Origin: Sodalis praecaptivus
Lineage (GTDB): Bacteria; Pseudomonadota; Gammaproteobacteria; Enterobacterales; Enterobacteriaceae
Direction of reading: 5' to 3'
DNA length: 64,000 nt
Assembly (NCBI RefSeq): GCF_000517425.1
Contig: NZ_CP006569.1
Span: forward strand, 868,001-932,000
Shown: in pieces, positions 26,369-35,832 of the stretch
How positions within the stretch are numbered: position 1 is the stretch's first letter
Layout: each line of letters starts with the position of its first letter
Program-made: the position numbers and the translations under genes
Notes under the pieces: generated by a model
Databases searched by the model: none
Seen by the model: the letters and a program-made list of their open reading frames with translations, nothing else
Told to the model about the DNA's origin: nothing

Positions 26369-28498
26369 ATGAATCTGACTGATAAAAACATGGCTCCGCA
26401 ATGCGCTACATTGATTAATTGTAATAATTACCTTCGGATAAGCGATGTAGATAATAAAGAGCGCAAGGTTCTCGCTTCAAAAATCACTGAGGTAAACAAT
26501 AAGCCGCTGCCTGCAAAACTAAACCTCACCATGAACGTGGCTTGTGGGGGACACAATAATGTGACAAGTTCGGATAAAGGCAGAGAAGTGCCTAATAAAG
26601 AAGTATATAATGTTGCAAATGTATCGAACTTTATAACAAATAAGAATAAGTATGATGCAATCAGCCAATCTGATGTTGAGATAACTGATAGCAAATCCGG
26701 GTCTGCGATTGTTTCGCCGGTAACCCCGTTGGCTACAACTCTTTTTTTAACGCGGAAATTCACTGTTTCTGAGGAAAATTTAGATATTACTAAATTGATA
26801 CGCTTTATAAATGGATATGCTCAATCCGCAGGCGAAAAAAATTGGCGTCATAAATTGATTAAAAGAAAAGACAGATTAGAAAAAATAGAAGAGGATATTA
26901 AAGGATCTGAAATTCTAAAGAAATATATCATCATTGAGGGTGATACCATAAAGCCTATTCATCAGGACTGTAAAGCGTCAAGACGTGTTTTTTTCTTGAT
27001 CTGTAATGAATTTCTAAAGAAGCATGCGGACGGACACACATTTGCAGGGGAATTAAATAATTTGGTCGATTTGAAATATGATTTTAAGGAATCCACAATG
27101 ACCAATTATATTATTAGCGAGGATGAGGCGAAAAAGGCGGCTCAACTCTGTCGGGAATGGATTTCTGACCAATGTAATCAGGGTTATTTCACTCGGGAAT
27201 TGAGGAAATTACTTAACGATAAAGCGATGAGAGGAGTATTGACAGAAATTTGTTCTGATGGTTTAGAAGTGCAGAGGAAAAAGCTTGTTAGCGTTTCCTC
27301 GCAAGATAAAAAACTCATTGACTACTCCGAAGCAGAAAATCAGATAAATGTTAGCTTGAACAATATGCTTGATCATGACCGTCTAGATAGAGCTAAGAAA
27401 GAATATGTCTATAACATGATGGACGCAATCAATGATAGCATGATTGATATTACTAAAGAAAGTACTCCAAAGAAAACGGGTGTCAAACAGAGAGATGCTC
27501 GATCAATTTGGCAAGGTTGTGACGAAAAGACAATAAATGACAAATTAACGACCATGTACGGCGAATTAAATAAAGAATTGGTGCTGTCCGTCCTGGGTTA
27601 TGTATTTACGTCTGATGATGAGTTGATAAAAAATATTTGTAAACAATTGAATGCGACAGAGGTATATGATAAAAAGCCTTTGCAAGCTAAAACGGGGAAG
27701 GGCTTGCGAGAATACGCTAATGAGATTACCGGCTTTAGTAAGCTGGTTGATAAAGTCATTGTCAAAATTAATACAAGAAAGGACAAACTTATTGGATTTA
27801 ATCACGAAGTGTCTCTCCAGACCGACATAATATCTAAAGAATTAGATGAAAAAATCAATACCTATACTTTAGAAAAAATTAATTTAGTTTTTAACGCGGC
27901 GGTAAATGCGCTTAAGACAAACCAAATAAAGCACAAAACGAGAGAAATACGAGGTGAGATTGATAAGAAAAATCAAGAAACGTTAGATGATTCGCAAAAA
28001 GGGAAAGAATTACTTACATTGATCAATGGCTACGCAAGTGAGTTGTTGCAGTTAAAGTCGTCAGCAAAGCATTTGCAGGGTATAGAAAAAAAGTACCCTC
28101 TGATTTCAGACGATCTGCAGCCACTCACTAAAACACTAATGTCAAAAGAAATAAACGATGAGGTGAGCGAGCTAATCGACAAAGCCTATCAATCTGTGCC
28201 AAAACCCAACTCCAAGTGGCATTATATGAAATTGTTTTATAGTAAAAATCGAAAAGAGCTGATGGTAAAAGTGGGCGCCTCACACGCGGTTGGCGCGGCT
28301 ATGCAACTGATTGGTAAGCTCTTTAGTTCCACCCCGGTCAAATCTGTCGGTTACGTCGCTCATGGGGTAGGGGTGTTTCAAATGATAAAAAGTATTTACG
28401 ATGCATGGTGTTTTGCCAGAAAAGAACGACATGATCTCAAAGAGATTCACAAGGAGTTTGCAAGCCTGAAGCAACAGTGGCAGAAAATTATATCATAA
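26369..28498 (+). CDS. 709-aa AT-rich orphan protein, effector-like
   Basis: I do not recognise this gene. It encodes a 709-residue Lys/Asn/Asp/Glu-rich protein without a Sec signal peptide. Predicted long helices fill residues about 150-620. One amphipathic or hydrophobic stretch near residues 640-690 (HAVGAAMQLIGKLFSS, GYVAHGVGVFQMIKSIYDAW) could insert in membranes. The base composition is far more AT-rich than the flanking genes, so recent transfer is likely. It lies directly after the prophage lysis remnant, the usual place for phage-carried cargo. A secreted effector or toxin is a guess from this context. ATG 26369 has AAGG 6 bases upstream; ATG 26363 is too close. Confidence 0.7.
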   Translation: MNLTDKNMAPQCATLINCNNYLRISDVDNKERKVLASKITEVNNKPLPAKLNLTMNVACGGHNNVTSSDKGREVPNKEVYNVANVSNFITNKNKYDAISQSDVEITDSKSGSAIVSPVTPLATTLFLTRKFTVSEENLDITKLIRFINGYAQSAGEKNWRHKLIKRKDRLEKIEEDIKGSEILKKYIIIEGDTIKPIHQDCKASRRVFFLICNEFLKKHADGHTFAGELNNLVDLKYDFKESTMTNYIISEDEAKKAAQLCREWISDQCNQGYFTRELRKLLNDKAMRGVLTEICSDGLEVQRKKLVSVSSQDKKLIDYSEAENQINVSLNNMLDHDRLDRAKKEYVYNMMDAINDSMIDITKESTPKKTGVKQRDARSIWQGCDEKTINDKLTTMYGELNKELVLSVLGYVFTSDDELIKNICKQLNATEVYDKKPLQAKTGKGLREYANEITGFSKLVDKVIVKINTRKDKLIGFNHEVSLQTDIISKELDEKINTYTLEKINLVFNAAVNALKTNQIKHKTREIRGEIDKKNQETLDDSQKGKELLTLINGYASELLQLKSSAKHLQGIEKKYPLISDDLQPLTKTLMSKEINDEVSELIDKAYQSVPKPNSKWHYMKLFYSKNRKELMVKVGASHAVGAAMQLIGKLFSSTPVKSVGYVAHGVGVFQMIKSIYDAWCFARKERHDLKEIHKEFASLKQQWQKIIS

Positions 28499-28921
28499 TT
28501 GGAATATTGATTTTTGCGCTATTTAATAGAACGGTAGTTGGTGTGCCTTCTGGCTATAAGCACCGCTAGGCGTGCTTACTAAGATAACACCTTACTCCAA
28601 CAGGTGTGGACAGGGGCGTTAGCGGTCGTCGTAAATAAAAGTTTTGCCCCGGAGCAAAAAAAATACATCGCTAGATGAAGGGCTTATTTCCTTCTTTGCA
28701 GGGATCGAACCAGTAGCTTTACAGGGATCGGGCCAGCAGCTGCCTACCCTCACGGATGAAATCAGCCGCTATAGCGTCACCGAGTTACGCCACCCGGTTA
28801 CCATCGAGAAATCGATTAAAATTGCCCACGCCATGCAAAACGGGAGCCCGATAGCCCGCGCCGGTTGATATCGCCCCTCAGTGCATGCGTATAACAAGAT
28901 CACAGGGCGGCGGCGGCGACA
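28499..28921. other. Gene-free stretch after the orphan ORF
   Basis: The stretch passes from AT-rich to host-like composition. A 74-codon frame at 28644 starts with TTG, lacks a clear ribosome-binding site and has no recognisable domain, so it is not called. The 3' end of the biosynthetic operon reaches 28922 from the right. Confidence 0.55.
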
Positions 28922-30385
28922 TCAAGCGACGGGCGGTCGGTTAGCTCTTTCCACGGCGTCACGGGATACACTCTGCGGTAACGCCGGTGTCTGCAACGCA
29001 AACAGACGAAACGGAGTGCGGCACAAGGTGAGCAAACCCTGATAAAACTGCGACGGCGACAGTCGGACGTCAGGATAGGCGGTGAAGAATTTTTCCGCCA
29101 GCGTCTGGGGAAGGAGGCCGGGCTCGCTCCAGGCCAACAGCCGGCTAAGTTGGTGATGATTGAACACCGTCGATAACCCTTTGTCCGCTAGGCGTAACCG
29201 TTTCCTGGGCTCTTCGGTGATGCAATCCTCAGCCTGTCCGTAATGCACTACCGCCGGGCGCCGTTCACCGGCATCAAACCACAGATGGTCATGACGCAGC
29301 GTGACTTTCGGCCGAACGCTTCGCGGGCCGATGCCGCCGCCCTGGTTGATGTCATAGCGGATCGTACCAGAGAGGCTGCGCAGCCGATGCCGTCGATAGT
29401 ACTCGGTGGCATTGTCGGCGTCCTTGCCCGGCTGGCAGCCGGATTTACAGGCGTAAAGCTCCAGCAGCGGCTCGCTCAGTAAGCTGCCAAGATGAGCGCG
29501 TGCGGCGCTGCCCAGGCGTTGGACCTGCTGACACAGTGTGGGATCATCCAGCAGGGTGCCGGGATCAAACCCGTCCGGCTGTTTCCAGCGCCATAAACGC
29601 AGGCCGGCGCGGTCGAGGGCCGCCAGTAGGCCCGGAACGTCATAATAATGCTCGCGAGGATTGCTGATAAAATCCGCCAGCTCGCGGGCAAACCCCGGAC
29701 GCTGCCGGACATATTTCAGCACTCGCGCCAACTCGGGGGGCGCTTTGGCGCGCGTATTGAGCGCGCGCAGAAGCCTTAGCGCCAGCGCGAACCGGCCTTC
29801 GCTGTCCAGGGATTGCGCGGGATCCAAAATCGACAGTATCGCGCGCATTTTGATGGAGTAATGGCGGTTATAACGATCATACACCATCAGTTCCAGCAGT
29901 CCGTTCGCCGCCAGCGCGCGCTCCAGCACGCGTAAGCCTTCGTCGGGGCGGGGGAGATGATGCACTACTCCCACGCAACTGATGAAATCGAAGCATTGGC
30001 GGTATGGCGCCCGCAGTAAATCTTCCTGGCGGAAAGTGATGTTAGCTACAGCCAAACCGGCGGCCAGACGCTGTTGAAACGCCAGGCTGGCGGCGCTGAT
30101 ATCGCTTGCGACGATGTTGCAATCGCGAAACTGTAGGGCGATCATTACCGCCCAGCGGGTGCCGCAGCCTGGAACCCAAATCCGGCTGCCGGGCTTCAGC
30201 GCGGCACGGGGCCCCAACCCGAGATCGAGATTGAAACTTTCACGCAGATCACGCCGAGGATCCTCTTGCTCTATCTTATACACCGGCGGAAACGGGAATG
30301 TCTCATACTGCCCGGCGATCTGTTCGCAGCTCGCTTGCCCGCCGGAGAGCTGCGGTATACCGTGAGCCGGTTTTTTCATCGTCAT
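28922..30385 (-). CDS. SAM-dependent methyltransferase, two-part protein
   Basis: This 487-residue protein has a class I methyltransferase domain at about residues 20-190: motif I is WVPGCGTRWAVMIAL, the acidic end of strand 2 is VASDIS, and motif IV/post-I contains CVGVVHHLPRPDEGL. About 290 residues follow that I do not recognise; they include a cysteine pair in ACKSGC and may bind the substrate. It is the last gene of the nine-gene operon, 66 bases after the second JmjC gene, with AAGGAGCAGCA before ATG. It probably methylates the cluster product. Confidence 0.8.
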   Translation of the reverse strand: MTMKKPAHGIPQLSGGQASCEQIAGQYETFPFPPVYKIEQEDPRRDLRESFNLDLGLGPRAALKPGSRIWVPGCGTRWAVMIALQFRDCNIVASDISAASLAFQQRLAAGLAVANITFRQEDLLRAPYRQCFDFISCVGVVHHLPRPDEGLRVLERALAANGLLELMVYDRYNRHYSIKMRAILSILDPAQSLDSEGRFALALRLLRALNTRAKAPPELARVLKYVRQRPGFARELADFISNPREHYYDVPGLLAALDRAGLRLWRWKQPDGFDPGTLLDDPTLCQQVQRLGSAARAHLGSLLSEPLLELYACKSGCQPGKDADNATEYYRRHRLRSLSGTIRYDINQGGGIGPRSVRPKVTLRHDHLWFDAGERRPAVVHYGQAEDCITEEPRKRLRLADKGLSTVFNHHQLSRLLAWSEPGLLPQTLAEKFFTAYPDVRLSPSQFYQGLLTLCRTPFRLFALQTPALPQSVSRDAVERANRPPVA

Positions 30386-30451
30386 TGCTGCTCCTTACTG
30401 GGTGAAGGAGGCGCTTGCGTCCGCCGCCAAAAGCGCCAATCGCCCGCGCCG

Positions 30452-31522
30452 TTATTGATATACCGGGCGGTCCGGGTGATCGGCGTCGAGGAAATGCGCC
30501 AGCAGCGGCGGGCAGTAACGCTCCAAATCCAGTGAATAGGGCTGGCGCGGCTCCTCAGGGTAAATTTCATGATAAATCTGCTTGCATAGCGCGCGCACGG
30601 CGGTGACTTTCTCGCGCCCATCGGCGTACTGGGCGGTGGCGCACTGAATGATACGGTCAATCAGCGGCGCGTATTCCCCTAGCGCCCGCGTCGGATCCGC
30701 CAGTTTATGCAAGATGCCCTGGGTATAGAGATCGGGAAACATATGGTTAAGCAGAGAGGTAACATAATCGGGACGCCGAAAACGCAGGCGCACCGCCATG
30801 CTATCCTCAATGTAGTCCGCATAATGCCAATACAGCGCCGGGACATATACCGCCTCCCCGGCCGCCAGTACCACTTCGTAACCGCCGGTAAAGCGCAAAA
30901 ACTCTCGGCGTTCCTGGTCGGAGAAGTTTTGCAGTTTCCAACCGGACGTTTGGGTCAGGGGGAGCAATTTCTTGCCGGCGGCGTGGGGAAACAGGATGAA
31001 ACGCTTGCGGCCGAATACCTGATACAGCAAGCCATGATGTCCCGCTTTATCAAAATGGATATTGGCCACGTTGCCCTGGTTGCCGACGAAACATTGCTGC
31101 ACCAACGTGTTGCTTTCGCCGGGGCGCGGATAGCACAGCTCCGGGATAATGTAGCTCTCGCGGACCGGCTGCGGCGTGGCGAATTCAATACACATTTTCT
31201 TTTCGCCAGGCTGCTCGCGAATGTAACGGAAATAGTCGGCGAGGGTCATCGTCATCATGTCGTCCAGCGATGCGTCCTTATCTTTCAGCGTGCTTTTGCC
31301 CTGTGTGGAGGCTTCGTAGGTTTTGAGGTACTCATCCTGTACCGGTATTCTGACATCGCCCCAATGCGCGCTCACCTGTTGCGGCGTGTTGATGTTGCGT
31401 ATGCGATTGCCGCGGAACAGATCCGTTATCACTACCGGGGTAACGCTGTGCATATACTGGTGTTCAAACTCGCGAGCATCGGGCAGGGGGATCCTGCGCA
31501 GTGTCGATGGCTGGTTTTCCAT
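30452..31522 (-). CDS. JmjC/cupin-8 Fe(II)/2-oxoglutarate oxygenase (copy 2)
   Basis: This 356-residue protein belongs to the cupin-8/JmjC group. The iron ligands appear as HFD in NIHFDKAGHHGLLYQ (about residue 160) and His in ALYWHYADY (about 235). The segment FGRKRFILFPH follows the first ligands, and GWKLQNFSDQ precedes the last. Such enzymes hydroxylate proteins or small molecules using O2 and 2-oxoglutarate. It is a diverged duplicate of the gene 29 bases upstream. A TAAGGAGAAAC ribosome-binding site precedes it. Confidence 0.82.
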   Translation of the reverse strand: MENQPSTLRRIPLPDAREFEHQYMHSVTPVVITDLFRGNRIRNINTPQQVSAHWGDVRIPVQDEYLKTYEASTQGKSTLKDKDASLDDMMTMTLADYFRYIREQPGEKKMCIEFATPQPVRESYIIPELCYPRPGESNTLVQQCFVGNQGNVANIHFDKAGHHGLLYQVFGRKRFILFPHAAGKKLLPLTQTSGWKLQNFSDQERREFLRFTGGYEVVLAAGEAVYVPALYWHYADYIEDSMAVRLRFRRPDYVTSLLNHMFPDLYTQGILHKLADPTRALGEYAPLIDRIIQCATAQYADGREKVTAVRALCKQIYHEIYPEEPRQPYSLDLERYCPPLLAHFLDADHPDRPVYQ

Positions 31523-31551
31523 TTGTTTCTCCTTAACTCGTCAAGATGCCA

Positions 31552-32637
31552 TTAACGAAAGCGGGGGCGGCGTGCATCGGACCAATCCAAATACTCCGCA
31601 AGCGGTGAGGGAATATAACGCTCAAGATCCCAGGCCAGGCGGTCGCAGCCCGGCCCGCCGTCGCGATCTTGCAACAACCGGGCGATGCGCCGACGGATAT
31701 AGCGGGTTTTTTGCCTTCCGTCGCGAAAAGGCCGCCGCGTTAGCCGGGCCAGCTCGGTGAGGATGTCCTGCTCCGTCTCCGGCGCCAGCGTGGTCGACAG
31801 CAACAGCACGCCCAGCGCCTGACAATCGCTGTCCGGGAATGCGCAATTAAGCAATGCGGTAATGCTATCTTTACGGCGAAAACGCAGATTCAACGCCCAG
31901 CAATCGTCGAGGTAATCGGCGAAGTGCCAGGCGAAAGGCGGGAAGTAGATCGCCTCCCCCGGCTGAAGGATGACCTCCTCGCCGCCGGTCCAGGTCAAAA
32001 AAGCCTGGCGGTCGCGTTCGGTGAAGTTTTGCAACGCCCAGCCGCTGAATTGAGTGAAGGGCAGCAATTTCTCGCGGGCGGTGTGAGGGAACACAATAAA
32101 ACGCTTGCGGCCAAAGATGGCGTATAGAAAGGCGTGCAGGCCATCTTTATCAAAATGGATGGCGGAAAAACTCCCTTTCACGCCAATGAAGTTCTGATTC
32201 AGGACCGCCGTGCTCTCGCCTTGTCGCGGGCGGCACACCTCGGGCACGGTAAAAGCGCGCTGCAGCTGATGGCAAGTAGCGAATGCCACCCTGAGCATAT
32301 GGCGATTATGCGGCGATTCGATCAGGGTGAAATAATCCTTTAAAGAAACCGTTTTATCTCGCCAGGCAGGCAAGTCAGGGGTCTCGCCGGTTTTGTAATG
32401 CAGCGGCAGACGGCTGGCGAGATGCTCGCGGATATCGTTTATCCGGATTGCGTCATCATAAACGTCTTGGAGCGGCAGGGAGATAGCGCCAAAGGCATTG
32501 ATAGCGTCAGCCTTGCTGCGTACGGCGCCCAGCGGCTGACCGTTGAAGAGGTCGGTGATGACAACCGGCCGCTGCCGGCACATATACTGCTGATAAAAAC
32601 GTTCCGCGGTGGGAAGGGGGATCCTGTCAATGCCCAT
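31552..32637 (-). CDS. JmjC/cupin-8 Fe(II)/2-oxoglutarate oxygenase (copy 1)
   Basis: This 361-residue protein is the paralogue of the following gene and shares VVITDLFNG near residue 25, HFD in AIHFDKDGLHAFLYA, FGRKRFIVFPHTA, SGWALQNF, TGGEEVILQPGEAIYFP and the last iron ligand in FAWHFADY. Both copies keep all three iron ligands, so both look active. Together they could perform two successive or different oxidations on the operon's product. An AGAGGAGAGAG ribosome-binding site precedes ATG. Confidence 0.82.
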   Translation of the reverse strand: MGIDRIPLPTAERFYQQYMCRQRPVVITDLFNGQPLGAVRSKADAINAFGAISLPLQDVYDDAIRINDIREHLASRLPLHYKTGETPDLPAWRDKTVSLKDYFTLIESPHNRHMLRVAFATCHQLQRAFTVPEVCRPRQGESTAVLNQNFIGVKGSFSAIHFDKDGLHAFLYAIFGRKRFIVFPHTAREKLLPFTQFSGWALQNFTERDRQAFLTWTGGEEVILQPGEAIYFPPFAWHFADYLDDCWALNLRFRRKDSITALLNCAFPDSDCQALGVLLLSTTLAPETEQDILTELARLTRRPFRDGRQKTRYIRRRIARLLQDRDGGPGCDRLAWDLERYIPSPLAEYLDWSDARRPRFR

Positions 32638-32686
32638 GCTGCTCTCTCCTCTGTGGCGGGTGGCGGGCGCGCCGGGACGGGGGTGG

Positions 32687-33316
32687 CTATTCGCCCTGAC
32701 TCACTTGTAGGGTGTAAGCCGTGACATCCAGCGCGATGACGCCTGGCAGAGGGGCAATTAGCGCCCGCAGCGCCGCCAGGATGCGCGATCCGTGGCGGGG
32801 ATCGGCACAATCGAGTATCACGATACGCTGCCTGTCTTCATGGTCTTCATGTTCGCCAAACAGCCGCCAGCCGAGTTGGACAGCATTAGCCGACGGCGAG
32901 AATCGCTGGCGCAGCATCGCCGCCAGATCAGGCGCATCACCTTGCTCTGTTGGTAGCACCAGCCTGGCGACCACCAGACCGTGGCTGCGATCGCTATCGC
33001 CGCCGCTGGCAAGGGGACGTACGATTTTGCGCGCCTCCAGCCGCAATTTTTCCTCCACCTGCCGGGCCAGCGCCGTGGGGGGCGTCTGGTTTTGCGCCAG
33101 GTAAGCCTGGCTTGCCAGCGCCTGCGGCGTACTAAGCCGGTAGCGGCAGAAGTAACGTGCGTTGCAGGCGCTGACATAGCGCTCAGCGCTGAGAACGCCC
33201 GGTAACGTCAGGCGCTGCGGAATATGTTCTTGACTGTGCCAGCGTTCAAACAGGCTTTTCCCGCTGGCCGCCATGCGCAGCCAAAGTAACAGAGCGCTTT
33301 CCTGCGAACTCTCCAT
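32687..33316 (-). CDS. EthD-like dimeric alpha-beta barrel protein
   Basis: This 209-residue protein has LFERWHSQEHIPQRLTLPGVLSAERY at residues about 22-47 (seen here as a W-x3-EH-x3-RL-x2-PG pattern), typical of EthD/DUF4286-type ferredoxin-like barrels, and a second similar half. Such proteins are small cyclases, isomerases or accessory factors. It starts 3 bases after the alpha-oxoamine synthase stop; its ribosome-binding site GGAGGAACC lies within that gene's end. Its chemical role here is unknown. Confidence 0.65.
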   Translation of the reverse strand: MESSQESALLLWLRMAASGKSLFERWHSQEHIPQRLTLPGVLSAERYVSACNARYFCRYRLSTPQALASQAYLAQNQTPPTALARQVEEKLRLEARKIVRPLASGGDSDRSHGLVVARLVLPTEQGDAPDLAAMLRQRFSPSANAVQLGWRLFGEHEDHEDRQRIVILDCADPRHGSRILAALRALIAPLPGVIALDVTAYTLQVSQGE

Positions 33317-33319
33317 AAT

Positions 33320-34516
33320 TTAGGTTCCTCCAACGATGGTGCGGATGGCGGCGCAGAACCTGTCGATATCCTGCCGAGTCATATTGGCTCGTCCCATGAC
33401 GCGTATGCCCGGTCGATCCCGGGCGACGATGGGAAAGAACACCGCGGAACAATAAAAGCCTTTTAGGTAGAGGTGGCGCGACGCCGACAGGGCATCGCTG
33501 ATAGAAGCCAGGTCGAACACGCGTATCGGAAGTCCGTTACCGGCGTTAGCGCTGGGCACGGCATCGTCAAGGCAGCGCATCACATCGCGCAGGCGCTGCT
33601 GCAGGCGGGGAAGTTCATCGCCGAGATGGATTTTTGCCGCCGCCCTGATGGCGCCCAGTCCTGCCGTACTGACCATTTGCGACCAGCCCAGAGGACCGCC
33701 GCAATAGACGATCATCTCTCGCTGGCGGCGGCTGGAGAGCATGATGAGCCCGCCGGTGGCGCCAAAGGCCTTTGCCAGCGATGCGACGATGATGGTCCGA
33801 TCGTTGAGTTGTTCAAAATGAGCGCGCGCCAGGCCGCATCCTCGTGGACCGGAGACGGAAAGGGAATGGGAATCGTCGATAAACAAAAACAGGCCGTAGC
33901 GCTGCTGTAGCCGGGTCAGTTCCGCCAACGGCGCATTATCGCCCATGCTGTAGGCGCCGTCGCAAATATAGGCGACGCGGGCGTGGGTCTGACAGGCCCG
34001 TTCGATAAAGGCGCAGTCGTTATGCGGCGAGGTGACGACCTCGGTTTCGTCAGCGCAGCAGGCTTTTTGGATCTGCATCGAAAAATGGCAGCGGCCGTCG
34101 AAGATCATTAATGGCTTCGCGCCGTCGGTAAATTGCCCGCTGGCCAGCAGCGGCAGCACCGAGGCAGAAGCGATAAAGCAGGAAGGCGCCACGAGCGTAT
34201 CGCAGCGGAAAACCTCCCTAAGCAGGGCCTCCGTCTCGTCCAACAGCCGCGGCGCAATCCTGGCTCGCGATACCGAGGTGCTTATCATGCCCTCTTGCTC
34301 AAGCGCTTGAATAGCGCCGGCGGTGATGGCCGGATGCAGATTCAGCCCCAAATAGGAGCAGGAACACATATTAATGAAACGGTGCCCGTCGGCGGCGGTG
34401 AGCGAGTTCCCTTCTCCCGGCACGGTCCGAATTCCGGTGAGTCCTTCGGCATGGGCGGCCTGCCAGTTGGGCAGGCTGGCCGTGACCATTTTGGCGATGT
34501 TGGCGAAGTGGTTCAT
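33320..34516 (-). CDS. PLP-dependent alpha-oxoamine synthase
   Basis: This 398-residue fold-type I PLP enzyme belongs to the AONS/KBL/CqsA family. It shows CSCSYLGLNLHP at about residue 52, the cofactor Asp-His in FIDDSHSLSVSGPRGCG, and the Schiff-base Lys in ASLAKAFGATGG. The family condenses an amino acid with an acyl thioester and loses CO2, giving an alpha-aminoketone. ATG 34516 follows CAGGGAGACAAG; the longer frame upstream overlaps the ligase and is not used. A PaaK-like ligase directly upstream probably supplies the acyl donor. Confidence 0.87.
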   Translation of the reverse strand: MNHFANIAKMVTASLPNWQAAHAEGLTGIRTVPGEGNSLTAADGHRFINMCSCSYLGLNLHPAITAGAIQALEQEGMISTSVSRARIAPRLLDETEALLREVFRCDTLVAPSCFIASASVLPLLASGQFTDGAKPLMIFDGRCHFSMQIQKACCADETEVVTSPHNDCAFIERACQTHARVAYICDGAYSMGDNAPLAELTRLQQRYGLFLFIDDSHSLSVSGPRGCGLARAHFEQLNDRTIIVASLAKAFGATGGLIMLSSRRQREMIVYCGGPLGWSQMVSTAGLGAIRAAAKIHLGDELPRLQQRLRDVMRCLDDAVPSANAGNGLPIRVFDLASISDALSASRHLYLKGFYCSAVFFPIVARDRPGIRVMGRANMTRQDIDRFCAAIRTIVGGT

Positions 34517-34530
34517 GTCTTGTCTCCCTG

Positions 34531-35832
34531 TCAATGTGGTTGGCCGGGTAACGGGTTGCCGCCATGCCGGGGCGCCAGTCGTTTGTCGACAATCGGCGGT
34601 ATTTTCCTTTTGCAGGCCTGGGCGAAATAGCTGAAATCCACCAGACGTACCCGCGGGGGCGGCAGATGCTGGCGCTGCACTTCCGCCGCGATGGCGGGAG
34701 CCACGTTTTCCCACGCCATCAGTACACGACGTTCCAAATCCGCCGGCGGTGCGGCCAGACCGTATAGGGACAGTGCAATGGTGACCTGTGGCCGGTCGCC
34801 GCAGCCGGTGATCTCCAACCACAGCATCAGCAGCGGCAGGTGGGGCAGTAGCCCTTTGATTAACGCGCCGACCTGGCGGGAGTTGAGCTCGGCCGCGGCC
34901 AACGGATAGCGGTTGACAAAGCGGCGTCCACAGAGCGCGAAACGCGCGCCGGGCGCGTCGGGCGGATCGCGCCAAAGTGCGTTGTCGCCAGTATCCATGC
35001 GAATGGCGGGCGCCTGCAGGCGGACATAGCTGGTCACCACCAGCGCGCCTTTGACGTCGGGGCGACGGATAACATCGCCGCTGGTCGAATCAACAATTTC
35101 CACCGTACAAATTTCGCTGAACGGCTGGTAGGCGTTTTGCTCGGTCGGCGCCGCGCTCCAAGCCACCTGACCCACTTCGGTGGTGCCGTAGAGAAACGGA
35201 TAGAGGGTCGCGTTGGGAAAAGCCTCGCGCAGCAGCGCCGGCTGCAGTCCCATTAGATGCTGACCGCCGCCGAGCAGGCGGGTAATGCGCGGATCCGGCC
35301 CCTGAGTTGCCAGCAGCCGGTGCGCCAGCCCGAGAAAAGTCGGGTTCATGCCGGTAATTACGTTGGCGTTAAACGCCTGGTAATGGGCGATAATGTCGTC
35401 ATAATCGCGATCGCAGCCCAGGGGAATTTCGGCGCAGCGACCGGCGAAGAGATCGACCACACGATGGACCGCCATGAACGATGCGCTGCCGGGTTCGGAT
35501 AAATTCAGCACCACGTCGCCATCGCGCAACAGGCCATTGCGCCAATGGGTCATGGCCAGCAGCCGGTTGATGGTGCGCCACTCCTCACGGCCGAACAGCG
35601 TGGCTTTCGGCCGACCGGTGGTGCCGGAGGTGGTATAAAACATACCGCTGAGCCGTTCGCGGGTGAACAGCGAACGGAAATCCGCATGTACCGCGCGCAT
35701 CACGTCCTCGAAACGGGCGATCGGCAAAGTTTCCAGCTGGAATGTCGGCCCGAGATTCCGATAGAGCCGGCGATAGAACGGGGAGGCGTGTCGCGCTATC
35801 GCCACAAGTTGCGGCAGGGAATAGACAATCAT
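34531..35832 (-). CDS. PaaK-like adenylate-forming acyl ligase
   Basis: This 433-residue protein has the AMP-binding P-loop TTSGTTGRPKATLF at about residue 80, LYGTTEVGQVAW near 220 and RMDTGDNALW near 290, as in phenylacetate-CoA-ligase relatives. It would activate a carboxylic acid as adenylate and transfer it to CoA. The start MIVYSLPQL at 35832 overlaps the end of the OCD gene by four bases (ATGA); an upstream extension of 13 residues is unlikely. No carrier protein gene is nearby, so a CoA thioester is the likely product. Confidence 0.82.
   Translation of the reverse strand: MIVYSLPQLVAIARHASPFYRRLYRNLGPTFQLETLPIARFEDVMRAVHADFRSLFTRERLSGMFYTTSGTTGRPKATLFGREEWRTINRLLAMTHWRNGLLRDGDVVLNLSEPGSASFMAVHRVVDLFAGRCAEIPLGCDRDYDDIIAHYQAFNANVITGMNPTFLGLAHRLLATQGPDPRITRLLGGGQHLMGLQPALLREAFPNATLYPFLYGTTEVGQVAWSAAPTEQNAYQPFSEICTVEIVDSTSGDVIRRPDVKGALVVTSYVRLQAPAIRMDTGDNALWRDPPDAPGARFALCGRRFVNRYPLAAAELNSRQVGALIKGLLPHLPLLMLWLEITGCGDRPQVTIALSLYGLAAPPADLERRVLMAWENVAPAIAAEVQRQHLPPPRVRLVDFSYFAQACKRKIPPIVDKRLAPRHGGNPLPGQPH

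Noticed and set aside
28644-28868. A 74-codon frame starting with TTG
   Set aside because: No convincing ribosome-binding site, no recognisable domain and no partner gene.
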